31,018 bases of DNA. Origin: Prevotellaceae bacterium UBA3627 (GTDB lineage Bacteria > Bacteroidota > Bacteroidia > Bacteroidales > Bacteroidaceae). The DNA lies in contig DFLE01000012.1 in assembly GCA_002373375.1 (NCBI GenBank), positions 1-31,018 of the forward strand, read 5' to 3'. The notes beneath the pieces are model-generated. The model did not search any database. It had not been told where the DNA came from and worked only from the letters and a program-made list of their open reading frames with translations. Below are positions 22,761-30,967 of the stretch, piece by piece; the first letter of the stretch is position 1; each line of letters starts with the position of its first letter. The position numbers were made by a program, and so were the translations under genes.

Positions 22761-23549
22761 TCATATCATATACTCAACAGAGGTCTCCTTTATCGAGAAT
22801 AGTTTATTGTATATGTCCTTGCGATACAAACCGAAGCCGCTGGAGTTGCGGTCGCGCGGACGCTGTATCTTCACGTCATAGATTTTGCCTATACGTCCTG
22901 GCCCCGACTGCATCACGATGACACGGTCTGCCAGATAGACCGCTTCCTCTATGTCGTGGGTTACGAACACCACTGTCTTCTGCTGTTCCCTCACTATGTC
23001 GAGCAGATCGTCTTGCAACTTGTTGCGTGTGATGGGGTCGAGAGCACCGAAGGGCTCGTCCATAAACAGCACGTCGGGATTCACCGCCAGTCCGCGTGCG
23101 ATCGCCACACGCTGCTGCTGACCGCCAGACAACTGCGTAGGAAACTGATGCTCCAGTCCGTTCAGTCCGACGAGGTCTATATACTGCTGCGCTATCGTGG
23201 CACGCTCTGCCTTAGAGTAGGTTGCATTCTCTAAGCCCAGCTCCACGTTGCGCTTGACGCTGCGCCACGGCAGCAGGCCGTAATGCTGGAAGATGGTGAC
23301 GTATCGTGGCGAAGGCTTGCTCATTACCGCACCGTCAATGCTGACGTTGCCCGCAGTGGGCTGCTCAAAGCCTGCCATGATGTTGAGCAGGGTAGATTTG
23401 CCACAGCCGGAAAATCCCAGCAAGCATACAAACTCGCCCTTGTTTATCTCAAAGCTTATATTATCAAGCACATGTATGGTTTCCTGCCTGCCGTCGCGGC
23501 TCTTCCGCTGGAAATCCTTTGATATGTCGTTTACCTCAATGTATGCCAT
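22761..23549 (-). CDS. ABC transporter ATPase, NitT/TauT (SsuB/TauB) type
   Basis: This 262-residue ATPase powers the importer encoded with it. It has Walker A GFSGCGKS (45-52), Q-loop Gln88 (FQHYGLLPW), signature LSGGQQQ (140-146), Walker B LFMDEP (161-166) and the H-loop VTHD. FQHYGLLPWRSV and the GALD D-loop are typical of nitrate/taurine/sulfonate importers. The start at 23549 (MAYIEV) is preferred over an upstream in-frame start at 23582 because it begins at the conserved N-terminus and overlaps the permease end by 14 nt. It is the last gene of the CooS transcript. The substrate is unknown. Confidence 0.9.
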   Translation of the reverse strand: MAYIEVNDISKDFQRKSRDGRQETIHVLDNISFEINKGEFVCLLGFSGCGKSTLLNIMAGFEQPTAGNVSIDGAVMSKPSPRYVTIFQHYGLLPWRSVKRNVELGLENATYSKAERATIAQQYIDLVGLNGLEHQFPTQLSGGQQQRVAIARGLAVNPDVLFMDEPFGALDPITRNKLQDDLLDIVREQQKTVVFVTHDIEEAVYLADRVIVMQSGPGRIGKIYDVKIQRPRDRNSSGFGLYRKDIYNKLFSIKETSVEYMI

Positions 23550-24285
23550 AGTATGAAAGCACTTTCTTTTCAAATTTACCAATTAAATAGTCAAGGATGA
23601 AGCCTATTACACCTATCACTATCATAGTGGCGAGCAGTATGTCGGTGCGCAGGTTGTTGCGCGCGTCTATTATCATGTAGCCCAGACCAGACTGCGTACC
23701 TACCATCTCACCCGACACAAGGAATATCCATGATGTGCCAAGAGCAATGTGCAGCGAGTTGGCTATCTGTGGGAACACCGCCGGCAGTATGATGCTGAAC
23801 ACCGTCTTGAGGCGTGATATGCCGTAGTTGCTCGCCACCTTCAGATAAGTCTCATCCACCGTATGCACTCCCCTTGCAGTAGTGAGCAGCACGGGGAAGA
23901 AGCCCGCAAGGAAGATGATGACGATAGCAGGAGTGTCGCCTATGCCTATCAGAAGCACGATGAACGGCATCCATGCCACGGGGGCTATGGGGCGTATCAT
24001 CTGTATCACGGGATTGGTAAGCCGGAACAGTATGTTGACGTTGCCAATAAGCAGTCCCAGACCTATGCCTGCCACCACAGACAACAGATAGCCTATGACG
24101 AAGCGGAACATACTTGCCGTCACTCCATCAGCGAGCGTACCGTCACCAGTAATCTCGGCAAAAGCCTTCGCCACATCAAGCGGAGCCGGGAAGAGCGCAC
24201 TGCCGAAGTCGCCGATTACCACCGCCAGCTGCCACAATGCCGTGGCTATAGCGAATGATGCTATTGTGTATAATGTTGCTTTCAT
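23536..24285 (-). CDS. ABC transporter permease, NitT/TauT type
   Basis: This 249-residue inner-membrane permease has about six hydrophobic segments (near 5-25, 58-82, 95-120, 125-140, 185-200 and 220-240) and the EAA coupling loop around ASNYGISRLKTVFSIILP, which docks to the ATPase. It belongs to the BPD_transp_1 family, as SsuC/TauC/ThiX do. Its ATG overlaps the end of the binding-protein gene by four bases and its stop overlaps the ATPase start, so the three genes are translationally coupled. The single permease gene suggests a homodimer. Confidence 0.92.
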   Translation of the reverse strand: MKATLYTIASFAIATALWQLAVVIGDFGSALFPAPLDVAKAFAEITGDGTLADGVTASMFRFVIGYLLSVVAGIGLGLLIGNVNILFRLTNPVIQMIRPIAPVAWMPFIVLLIGIGDTPAIVIIFLAGFFPVLLTTARGVHTVDETYLKVASNYGISRLKTVFSIILPAVFPQIANSLHIALGTSWIFLVSGEMVGTQSGLGYMIIDARNNLRTDILLATMIVIGVIGFILDYLIGKFEKKVLSYYGIH

Positions 24286-25187
24286 TTCACAAACTCCTCA
24301 AATGTAGGTGGATTGTCTATTATGCCGTATTTCCTTACCTTCTGGGCAAGGTCATCGTATGCAGTCTTGGTAATGTCGAGCTCAGAGTAGCTTATCCACT
24401 CAAGCGACTGCCTGAGCACCTCGTCCTTTTGTGACAGTATCTCTTTTGCCTTGCCCAGGGCCACTTCCTTGTCATCAAGGTGCTTTCCTGCCGCTTTGTA
24501 TGCGGCTATAACCTTGTCAAGCTGTGTCTTCTTGGCAAGATAGGCACGGTCGTTGAGTACAAGTCCGCAGCAGATACTGCCCTGCCAAAGCTCATCGCTG
24601 CGATAGAGCACCTTGCCCTTGCCGCCAAGTACGCCCGCTGCTCCGAACGGCTCTGCCACGCAGTAGCCGCTAATCTGTCCGTTGGCAAGAGCAGATGGCA
24701 TCTCTGGCGGAGCCATCTCCACAACATTCACGTCGCTGATGGTCAGTCCAGCCTTTGCCAGTGCCTCCTGCAACAATATGTGGTGGGAGGATGCCCTGTG
24801 AGGGATGGCGAAGGTCTTTCCTTTCAGATTCCTTGCGCTGGTTATGTCCTGCGACACCACTATCACGTTGCCATCGGTATGCCCGAGAGCAACGGCTGTC
24901 AGTCCTATGCCCTGCGCCTTTGCCTTCATGGCAAGTTCAATAAGCACCGAAGCACCGTCCACGCGCCCTGTATTGAGAGCATCTAACAATTCGGGCCACG
25001 AGCCATACTTCACCAGTTCCACCTTCACGCCATCTACCGACTTCAGTTCGGTAAGTGGCAGGGCGTGGGTTATAGGCAGATAGGCTATCCTTACCGTATT
25101 AGGGTCTGACTTCCTGCCACACGACGTAAGCAACAACGTAGCTACCACCGCCACACAGAATATTATCTTATTAAATGTATATCTCAT
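24282..25187 (-). CDS. Substrate-binding lipoprotein of the CooS-linked ABC importer
   Basis: This 301-residue lipoprotein (LLLTSC, lipidated Cys23) captures the substrate in the periplasm. The mature protein has the two-lobe fold of the SsuA/NMT1/TauA cluster: VRIAYLPITHALPL, GRVDGASVLIE, KGKTFAIPHRASSHHILLQ and GYCVAEPFGAAGV. The family binds sulfonates, nitrate, bicarbonate, taurine or thiamine precursors. The residues do not tell which, and no Cys/His cluster suggests direct metal binding. The start at 25187 is chosen because it gives a proper signal peptide and leaves 13 nt to the CooS stop; the frame is open 14 codons further upstream. Confidence 0.85.
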   Translation of the reverse strand: MRYTFNKIIFCVAVVATLLLTSCGRKSDPNTVRIAYLPITHALPLTELKSVDGVKVELVKYGSWPELLDALNTGRVDGASVLIELAMKAKAQGIGLTAVALGHTDGNVIVVSQDITSARNLKGKTFAIPHRASSHHILLQEALAKAGLTISDVNVVEMAPPEMPSALANGQISGYCVAEPFGAAGVLGGKGKVLYRSDELWQGSICCGLVLNDRAYLAKKTQLDKVIAAYKAAGKHLDDKEVALGKAKEILSQKDEVLRQSLEWISYSELDITKTAYDDLAQKVRKYGIIDNPPTFEEFVK

Positions 25188-25200
25188 ATATTCGTCTTTT

Positions 25201-27324
25201 TTACCAGTTAAGTTTACTACGTTTCTCATTAAGGTCGTCCACCAGTTGTCTTACCAACTGCTGCGTATCAACGTTGACTATCATCTCGCTACCCAGTATA
25301 GGCTTGGTGCCGTGCACCATAAACTCGTGTACCTCAGGCGCACCCTGCGTAGGTGCATATACACTATGGTATGAGTTCATGCCAAGCAGACGGAAAGCGA
25401 GCGCGGCGCAGATGCCTTTCTCATTACTCCACTCTGGTGATATGAAGGCGTATGGCAGGTCTTTAATCGGTGTGCCGAGCGCACCGCTTATGCCGTTGAA
25501 GAAACCACTGGCACGAGCATTGTCCAGACACTCGCCCAGATGCCATACAGGTGGTATATTACCATGCTCCTCACAGAATGCACGCAGCGAGTCGCCCGTA
25601 ACCTCAAGTGCCTTGCTTGAGCAGAAGCCCATCTTCAGCAATGCGAATGATGCACAGCCGTTTGTAAGTATCAGTATATTGTTTTTCAGCAGCACCTCTG
25701 CCGCCTCTATGATATGCTTCTCGTATATCAGTCGCGGATTGTTACAGCCCACAAGGTTCACTATGCCTTTGATTCGTCCGTCGCGTAACGCATCGGCTAT
25801 GTCACGCAGTCCACGTTCAAAGTGCTTGGCAGCCCATTCCACTGAGAATCCCATCTCAGCCTCTACCTCATACTGTGGTATCTTCACAGGCACGTCACGT
25901 CGGTCCCTGAACGCCTCTATGGCTCGCAGCACTATCCTCTCAGCCAGTTTCTTTATGTCACCGATGTTGGAGTGCTCATGGTCAAAGCCGTAGTGCTCCG
26001 CTCCCGGCAAACGAGCAGAGTCGCTTGTGGTGACCACCACCGTGCGAAAACACTTCGCGACATCCATAATAGTAGGGAACACATCTTGCACATCTGCCAC
26101 CCACAAGTCGAGTGCACCGGTGCCGAGCACCAGTTCTGAGCCGACGGCATTGCTGAGTGGTATCACACCGCCGTAGCGATACATAGCACTGAGACCTGAG
26201 CAGCAGATGCCATAGAACTGTATTCCCTCCGCACCTGCCTCGCGTGCCTTTGCCTGATACTCGTCGCTCTGTCCGAGCCTTACTATCTCACGCACCAGCA
26301 ACGGTGAGTGTCCGTGTACTGCTATGTTTACCCACCCTTTCTTCAGTGCTCCAAGGTTCACCTTTGACGTAGAACGGTGTGGCAGCCCGTAGAGGCAGTC
26401 CATGGCTATGCCGCTGCCGAGGCATGATGTCCACGCGAAACTTACGCCCGTACGGAGAAACTGCTGCATCACGTTGCGCCAATCGCCGTCAGTGCCAGTA
26501 GTGGTGCGATGCAGACTTTCAAATACCTCGTGATATGGAGATACAGGTATAATGCCGGCCTTCTCCCATGCGGCGATGCGCTCTTTGGGTGCATGACTAT
26601 ATATTGTCTTGTGTTTGTCGGGAACGGTGCGGCTCAGGTCCTCAAGCAGTATGTCGGCTATCTCACCAGCTAGCTGCCTTATGTTCTTCCCCTCCGTGTC
26701 CAAGCCATAGGTCTTTGCCTCTGCGAGTATCTTCTGTGTACCCTCTATATCAATCGGTGCCTTACCTTCTGCTGCATATTTCAGCGCAAGCATACTCGCC
26801 CTGCCTCTTGCTCCGTGGCTTGCCGTGCCTGCCGCAAGGTGGCGCAGCAGGTTGCGCGCAGCTATCAGGTTGGCATCAGCACCACACACGCCCCTCGGGG
26901 CTTTCTTTGTTATGCGGCACGGCCCCATGAAACAGTTCTTACAACAGGTGCCGGCTATACCGAAGTTACACTGTGGCTGCTGACTGTCAAAACGGTCGAA
27001 CACTGTCTCTATACCCATTTCCTGCATATGGAGCAACATCTCCCTGACAGCAGGATCGGGTGTCTGCTCTATCTGCTGTTGCTTATTGGGAAACGTCTTG
27101 CGGTATTCCGTCACAGCCGACATATAGTCCTTTGTATCGCCGTGTACGTGTGGATGTTCTGGGTCATGGTGATGATGCGCATGGCGTGCCTGATGCGCCA
27201 ATATCTCCTCATCGGTCTTCTTGCCTGAGAACACTTCCTCAAACTGCTCATTAAGGTCATGATGGTGATGTCCATGGTGGTGATGGTGCGCACCTTCACC
27301 ACAGTAGTTGCTTTGCTCTGTCAT
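25201..27324 (-). CDS. cooS: Anaerobic Ni-Fe CO dehydrogenase homologue (CooS), divergent C-cluster
   Basis: This 707-residue CooS homologue is about 70-80 residues longer than typical. The extension (1-62) holds two His-rich tracts (13-22 and 44-61) resembling nickel-binding chaperones. D/B-cluster cysteines are all present (C119, C127, C128, C131, C136, C147). C-cluster ligands present are the HGH motif (337-339), the C374-C375 pair, C527, C557 and C599; catalytic Lys636 and His170 are kept. The position matching Cys333 of Carboxydothermus CODH-II is Asp414: spacing to C527 is 113, as in the model (333-446). Relay histidines 96, 99 and 102 of the model are R173, A176 and L179. Classical enzymes interconvert CO and CO2; here that activity is uncertain. 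It has its own promoter and is followed by ABC importer genes; no cooF, cooC or acsB is nearby. Confidence 0.9.
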   Translation of the reverse strand: MTEQSNYCGEGAHHHHHGHHHHDLNEQFEEVFSGKKTDEEILAHQARHAHHHHDPEHPHVHGDTKDYMSAVTEYRKTFPNKQQQIEQTPDPAVREMLLHMQEMGIETVFDRFDSQQPQCNFGIAGTCCKNCFMGPCRITKKAPRGVCGADANLIAARNLLRHLAAGTASHGARGRASMLALKYAAEGKAPIDIEGTQKILAEAKTYGLDTEGKNIRQLAGEIADILLEDLSRTVPDKHKTIYSHAPKERIAAWEKAGIIPVSPYHEVFESLHRTTTGTDGDWRNVMQQFLRTGVSFAWTSCLGSGIAMDCLYGLPHRSTSKVNLGALKKGWVNIAVHGHSPLLVREIVRLGQSDEYQAKAREAGAEGIQFYGICCSGLSAMYRYGGVIPLSNAVGSELVLGTGALDLWVADVQDVFPTIMDVAKCFRTVVVTTSDSARLPGAEHYGFDHEHSNIGDIKKLAERIVLRAIEAFRDRRDVPVKIPQYEVEAEMGFSVEWAAKHFERGLRDIADALRDGRIKGIVNLVGCNNPRLIYEKHIIEAAEVLLKNNILILTNGCASFALLKMGFCSSKALEVTGDSLRAFCEEHGNIPPVWHLGECLDNARASGFFNGISGALGTPIKDLPYAFISPEWSNEKGICAALAFRLLGMNSYHSVYAPTQGAPEVHEFMVHGTKPILGSEMIVNVDTQQLVRQLVDDLNEKRSKLNW

Positions 27325-27366
27325 AATGTGTTGTATAATTAAAGTCTATTCTTTTTATTCCAATTG

Positions 27367-27399
27367 CAAAGTTAACAATATTCAGAATATTACACCAAA
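27367..27399 (-). promoter_or_regulatory. Promoter of the cooS-ABC operon
   Basis: On the minus strand TTTG (27399-27396), a 21-bp spacer and TAACTTTG (27374-27367) give a good promoter with start near 27362 and a leader of about 38 nt. The cooS unit can therefore be transcribed separately from the FmdE/ECF pair upstream. Confidence 0.7.
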
Positions 27400-27472
27400 G
27401 ACTTTAATAAAATACAGAAAACTTCACCACAGACCCATAAAACATAGAAGTTTTTTCTTTTATCATATATCA

Positions 27473-27520
27473 TTTACCATACAGGGCAGAAAGCAAATGC
27501 TTCCTGCCCTGTATGGTAAA
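27473..27520. terminator. Long perfect hairpin between the FmdE gene and cooS
   Basis: TTTACCATACAGGGCAG (27473-27489) and CTGCCCTGTATGGTAAA (27504-27520) form a perfect 17-bp stem, and the loop can add AAGC/GCTT. It starts 18 nt after the FmdE stop. No immediate U-tract follows on the minus strand, so it may end or protect the FmdE transcript rather than act as a standard terminator. Confidence 0.65.
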
Positions 27521-27537
27521 CAGCGTTATAATATATC

Positions 27538-28074
27538 TCACACTTTCTCAAAAATATCGTCACGGCTCCACTGGCTCCAGTATTTTAACGCGAGCTCGCG
27601 CACATAGCTCCAGTATCGTGGCGAGTGGCCGTATGCCTCCACACCGCGCCGTATGTCCTCTTGTATTATGCGGACGTACTCTGTCTTCAGACGCAGCCAC
27701 AGGGTTTCTGACTTCCACGTGAAGAGTGCCTCCACGCGTTTGTCTTCCTCATCAGACAACAGGAAGAGACCGTGTCCCATAGTGGCACCAGTACTTACCT
27801 GCAAGCCGTCATTGAAACAGCTTACCGGGGGCTGGCTTCCGGCGTATGACAACACCTCTGGCTCATCATCGCCGTCATGCAACGACATGGCGAGGCAGCC
27901 CATCTTGGCTCCAAGCGTGGAGTAAATGCCGAGGTGTCCGTGAATCTCGTTTGTCAAAACCACCTTATGCCACTCCTCCTCTCCGAAACGTCTCACGGTG
28001 TCGTCCATGACCATGCGCACGTCAGGAGCATAGCACTCGCATGGGAGTGCCCCACTGTTAAGCACACAAGACAT
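27538..28074 (-). CDS. FmdE-family protein
   Basis: This 178-residue soluble protein resembles subunit E of formylmethanofuran dehydrogenase (FmdE/GSU0552 fold). Key blocks are NEIHGHLGIYSTLGAKMGC (about 43-61), PVSCFNDGLQVSTGATMGHG and a C-terminal helical region rich in Trp and Arg. FmdE proteins hold a metal between the HGHxC motif and later Cys residues. Here the motif is HGHLG, lacking that Cys, while C61, the Cys in VSCFNDG and N-terminal Cys3, Cys12 and Cys14 remain. Stand-alone FmdE proteins occur near molybdate or other cofactor systems. Its start overlaps the S-component stop by one base. A metal- or cofactor-handling role is inferred. Confidence 0.75.
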   Translation of the reverse strand: MSCVLNSGALPCECYAPDVRMVMDDTVRRFGEEEWHKVVLTNEIHGHLGIYSTLGAKMGCLAMSLHDGDDEPEVLSYAGSQPPVSCFNDGLQVSTGATMGHGLFLLSDEEDKRVEALFTWKSETLWLRLKTEYVRIIQEDIRRGVEAYGHSPRYWSYVRELALKYWSQWSRDDIFEKV

Positions 28075-28577
28075 TACTTTGATATCTTCTTAATAAACAC
28101 ATAACCAAGCAACACCTGCATGAGCAGTCCTGGTATGCCAAGACGCACATCTTGCAGAGCTGCGTAGAGGCTGCCGGTATATACATACTCAAACGCCATG
28201 CCCACAAGCTGATAGGCCACTACCACCAAGGCCAGCAGACCGATACTTACACGCTGGCTACGGTGTGCCACGTAACTTGCCACTACCGCCAATGATACTG
28301 ACTTGACCAGAATGGCCGGCAGTGCGGCTGCCGGAGGCATACCGAAAAGCATACTGTTGACAACGGGAGACAGAACAGCCGTAAGCAAGCCTAAGTTGAT
28401 GCCGTAGCAATACGCACCCACAAGGGTGAAAAAGTATATAGGCAGGAGCATCAGGCCGCCTTGTGGTACAAGATGGCATAACTGTGGCAGCAGAATGTTG
28501 CCTATAACGAACATCGCGCTGAATATGTATGTGCTGTGATTTGTGAGTGACAGTGTCTTGTAATTTGCGTGTTTCAT
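28074..28577 (-). CDS. ECF-type transporter S component-like membrane protein
   Basis: This 167-residue membrane protein has about five hydrophobic segments. LPIYFFTLVGAYCYGINLGLLTAVLSPVVNSMLFGMPP is the segment most like ECF S components, the substrate-binding units of energy-coupling-factor importers for vitamins and metals. The N-terminus does not carry the MHIxDG motif of Ni/Co S components. No EcfA or EcfT gene is in the window, so it would use a shared module or act alone. It is coupled to FmdE (1-nt overlap) and 18 nt after a lipoprotein gene. The substrate is unknown. Confidence 0.65.
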   Translation of the reverse strand: MKHANYKTLSLTNHSTYIFSAMFVIGNILLPQLCHLVPQGGLMLLPIYFFTLVGAYCYGINLGLLTAVLSPVVNSMLFGMPPAAALPAILVKSVSLAVVASYVAHRSQRVSIGLLALVVVAYQLVGMAFEYVYTGSLYAALQDVRLGIPGLLMQVLLGYVFIKKISK

Positions 28578-28595
28578 AATGTCTATTTCCTTTCT

Positions 28596-29084
28596 TTATT
28601 TGTTAATATTTCTCTCTATCTGTGTGTCTGTGGGGTTACCCACATAATGGTAGCTACTGTAGCGGGTGTGACGCCAGCTTGTCACCTTATAGAATTCAAA
28701 GTGTGCTATATAATTACCAATACTATAACTGCCTACCCACTCATAGAAGTCACCAGAGAACTGGGTATCGGTCAGTGAATAATTACGTATAGCGACACGC
28801 GAGCCATCATCATACTCCATAAAGATAGTGCCATTTACCACCTTGAATGTAAAAGGACACTCTATGTATGTTCCGTTACTTTGGTAATCATACTCTACAC
28901 CATTGCCAGCAGAATATTCATCTCTATAGAACTCTATATCCACATACTGATATGAGTTCCAACGACCGAGAGACACATGGCCTTCCCAGACGCCATCAAG
29001 TGTAGCGGCTATCTCATCATCATTACATGATACAAATGTCATGGCTGTCACAGCCAGAAACAATAATGTTAAAATTTTCTTCAT
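28596..29084 (-). CDS. Lipoprotein of unknown function
   Basis: This 162-residue lipoprotein has the signal peptide ending TFVSC, lipidated at Cys20, followed by an acidic NDDE stretch typical of surface-exported lipoproteins. The mature part is Tyr-rich, with short strands such as GVWEGHVSLGRW and GSYSIGNYIAHFEFYK, like lipocalin-like or DUF-type beta proteins; no named family is certain. It lies 44 nt downstream of the GH43 gene and 18 nt upstream of the S-component gene, so it may be on either transcript. Confidence 0.65.
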   Translation of the reverse strand: MKKILTLLFLAVTAMTFVSCNDDEIAATLDGVWEGHVSLGRWNSYQYVDIEFYRDEYSAGNGVEYDYQSNGTYIECPFTFKVVNGTIFMEYDDGSRVAIRNYSLTDTQFSGDFYEWVGSYSIGNYIAHFEFYKVTSWRHTRYSSYHYVGNPTDTQIERNINK

Positions 29085-29128
29085 CGTTTATTGATAAATA
29101 ATTAATATAATAGTTAGTGTCTTTATAG

Positions 29129-30850
29129 TTATTTCGTCACACGGAACCAGTCCACGTCCACCCAGCCACGCACCTTCTTGCCTGCAGGCTCGGCTGCACA
29201 GATACCTATCTTCGCACCTATCCACTTGCCTTGGCGCATTGTGAAGGCTTCGCCACATGGAGAGAACTTCTTACCGTCCTTGGAATATGCGAATGTAACC
29301 TTTGCCTCATGCTTGTTATCGCCAGCCTTTGTCTTGCCACCGATATATTCCACGTGCATCTGCATATAGAGGTCACAGTGGAGTGACGGCTGATAATTTA
29401 CCTTGTCGGCAGCAGTAGGCTTCAATGTGGCAAGCACCTTTATATCTTCTGCCTTACCCTTGTCTGCCTGCTTGCATGTTATCTGCTGCAACTGGAACTC
29501 ATCGCCTACCCTGCGCAGCACGATAGAAGAGTAGTCCATGCCCATGCAGATGATACCGCCATACTGGCCTTCGTCCTTAGCCGTCATGGTAAGTTTGGCA
29601 GTAGCTGTGAAATTGTCAGCAGGGGTCTTCTGTAACAACAGATTGCCAGCCTCCCAGAGGTTCTTGTAGTCTTGGCTCTGACGATGGCAGAACACACGGA
29701 AATAGCCATAAGGCGTAGGCATACCAAAGGTCTGGTCATAGTTAGCATGCCACTGCCACTGCTTGCCCATGGTCGTAGTATTGAACTCGTCGCTCTCCAC
29801 AGGATTGCATACAGGATACTCCTTGCCCACATTTGGCTTCTTATATGTCAACACCGGCTGTCCACTGTACTTCTCAGTCTTGCCGTATGCCTTTACCTTG
29901 CCAACCTTCTCGCCCATGGTAGGCCAGTTGTCAACCCATTTCACTGGCTCAAGCCATACCACACGACCATAAGCCTCTTTGTCCTGGAAATGAAGGAACC
30001 AGTCCTCACCGCTCTTCAGGTGAACCCATCCACCCTGGTGAGGGCCGTTGATGTCTGTAGTGCCCTGCGCAAGGACAGTCTTGCTCTCATAAGGGCCGTA
30101 TGGAGACTTAGAACGCATGGCGAGCTGATGACCTACTGGCACACCACCTGCAGGACACATAATCCAATACCAGCCGTTACGCTTATAGAACTTAGGTCCT
30201 TCGGCAGTACGGTCGTTGGTGCCATTGCCGTCAAACACAATGACGGGGTCACCAATCTGTTTCATACCGTCAGCACTCATCTCACGCACAGTAAGCACTG
30301 AGTTGAACTGGCAACGGGAGTTTGCCCAACCGTTTACGAGGTAGCATTTGCCATCCTCATCCCACAGGGGGGTGGTGTCAATCATGCCCTTGCCCGGTAT
30401 GATACACTTTGGCTCGGTCCACTCACCGCAAGGGTCCTTTGCTGTTACGACGAACACGCCGAGATCTGGGTCACCCCAATAGATGTAATAAGTCTGGTTA
30501 TACTGGTTATATCTTATAGACGGAGCCCACACACCGTTGCCATGCTGCGGCACAGCGTAGCGGTCAAATGGTGGCAGAGCCTTCACTGCATAATTCACAA
30601 TCTCCCAGTTAACGAGGTCCTTGGAGTGTAATATAGGCAAACCCGGTATGCAGTTGAACGATGACGCCGTGAGATAGAAGTCCTCACCGCTTGCGCCCAC
30701 GCAGACATCTGGGTCTGAGTAGTCTGCATTGATTACGGGGTTAGTAAATGTACCGTCGCCGTTGTCTGGTGACCATACTTCTGACTTGTAGTTTTCTGCT
30801 CCCGCCACTAATGGCAACATGAACAGGAAAGAAAAGAATGTTTTTTTCAT
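29129..30850 (-). CDS. Glycoside hydrolase family 43 (xylosidase/arabinofuranosidase-like)
   Basis: This 573-residue exported enzyme (signal peptide about 1-18) has a five-bladed GH43 propeller. NPVINADYSDPDV carries the catalytic base Asp46, GMIDTTPLW holds Asp158 (pKa modulator) and AEGPK holds the acid Glu217. A C-terminal beta-sandwich (about 345-573, KQWQWHANYD to GWVDVDWF) is the DUF1349/GH43_C2-type accessory domain. The substrate is probably xylan or arabinan side chains. The upstream 168 bp hold repeats and no consensus promoter. The downstream lipoprotein gene follows after 44 nt. Confidence 0.92.
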   Translation of the reverse strand: MKKTFFSFLFMLPLVAGAENYKSEVWSPDNGDGTFTNPVINADYSDPDVCVGASGEDFYLTASSFNCIPGLPILHSKDLVNWEIVNYAVKALPPFDRYAVPQHGNGVWAPSIRYNQYNQTYYIYWGDPDLGVFVVTAKDPCGEWTEPKCIIPGKGMIDTTPLWDEDGKCYLVNGWANSRCQFNSVLTVREMSADGMKQIGDPVIVFDGNGTNDRTAEGPKFYKRNGWYWIMCPAGGVPVGHQLAMRSKSPYGPYESKTVLAQGTTDINGPHQGGWVHLKSGEDWFLHFQDKEAYGRVVWLEPVKWVDNWPTMGEKVGKVKAYGKTEKYSGQPVLTYKKPNVGKEYPVCNPVESDEFNTTTMGKQWQWHANYDQTFGMPTPYGYFRVFCHRQSQDYKNLWEAGNLLLQKTPADNFTATAKLTMTAKDEGQYGGIICMGMDYSSIVLRRVGDEFQLQQITCKQADKGKAEDIKVLATLKPTAADKVNYQPSLHCDLYMQMHVEYIGGKTKAGDNKHEAKVTFAYSKDGKKFSPCGEAFTMRQGKWIGAKIGICAAEPAGKKVRGWVDVDWFRVTK

Positions 30851-30870
30851 CTTCAGGTATATATATATTT

Positions 30871-30967
30871 ATTCAAGTTTCGCAAGTGCTCAACTTCTTA
30901 GTCTTCAGGAGTAAAGAAGTAAAGGAGTTATTAGGAGTTAAGAAGTTATTAGGAGTTAAGGAGTTAA
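30871..30967. repeat. Dispersed palindromic repeat followed by degenerate tandem repeats
   Basis: Bases 30871-30896 match 22199-22224 in 24 of 26 positions. They are followed by iterated GGAGTTA/AGAAGTTA units, including two copies of TTATTAGGAGTTAAG (near 30928 and 30947). The block lies upstream of the GH43 gene and fills most of its 5' region. The last 50 bases of the window hold nothing I can identify. Confidence 0.6.
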
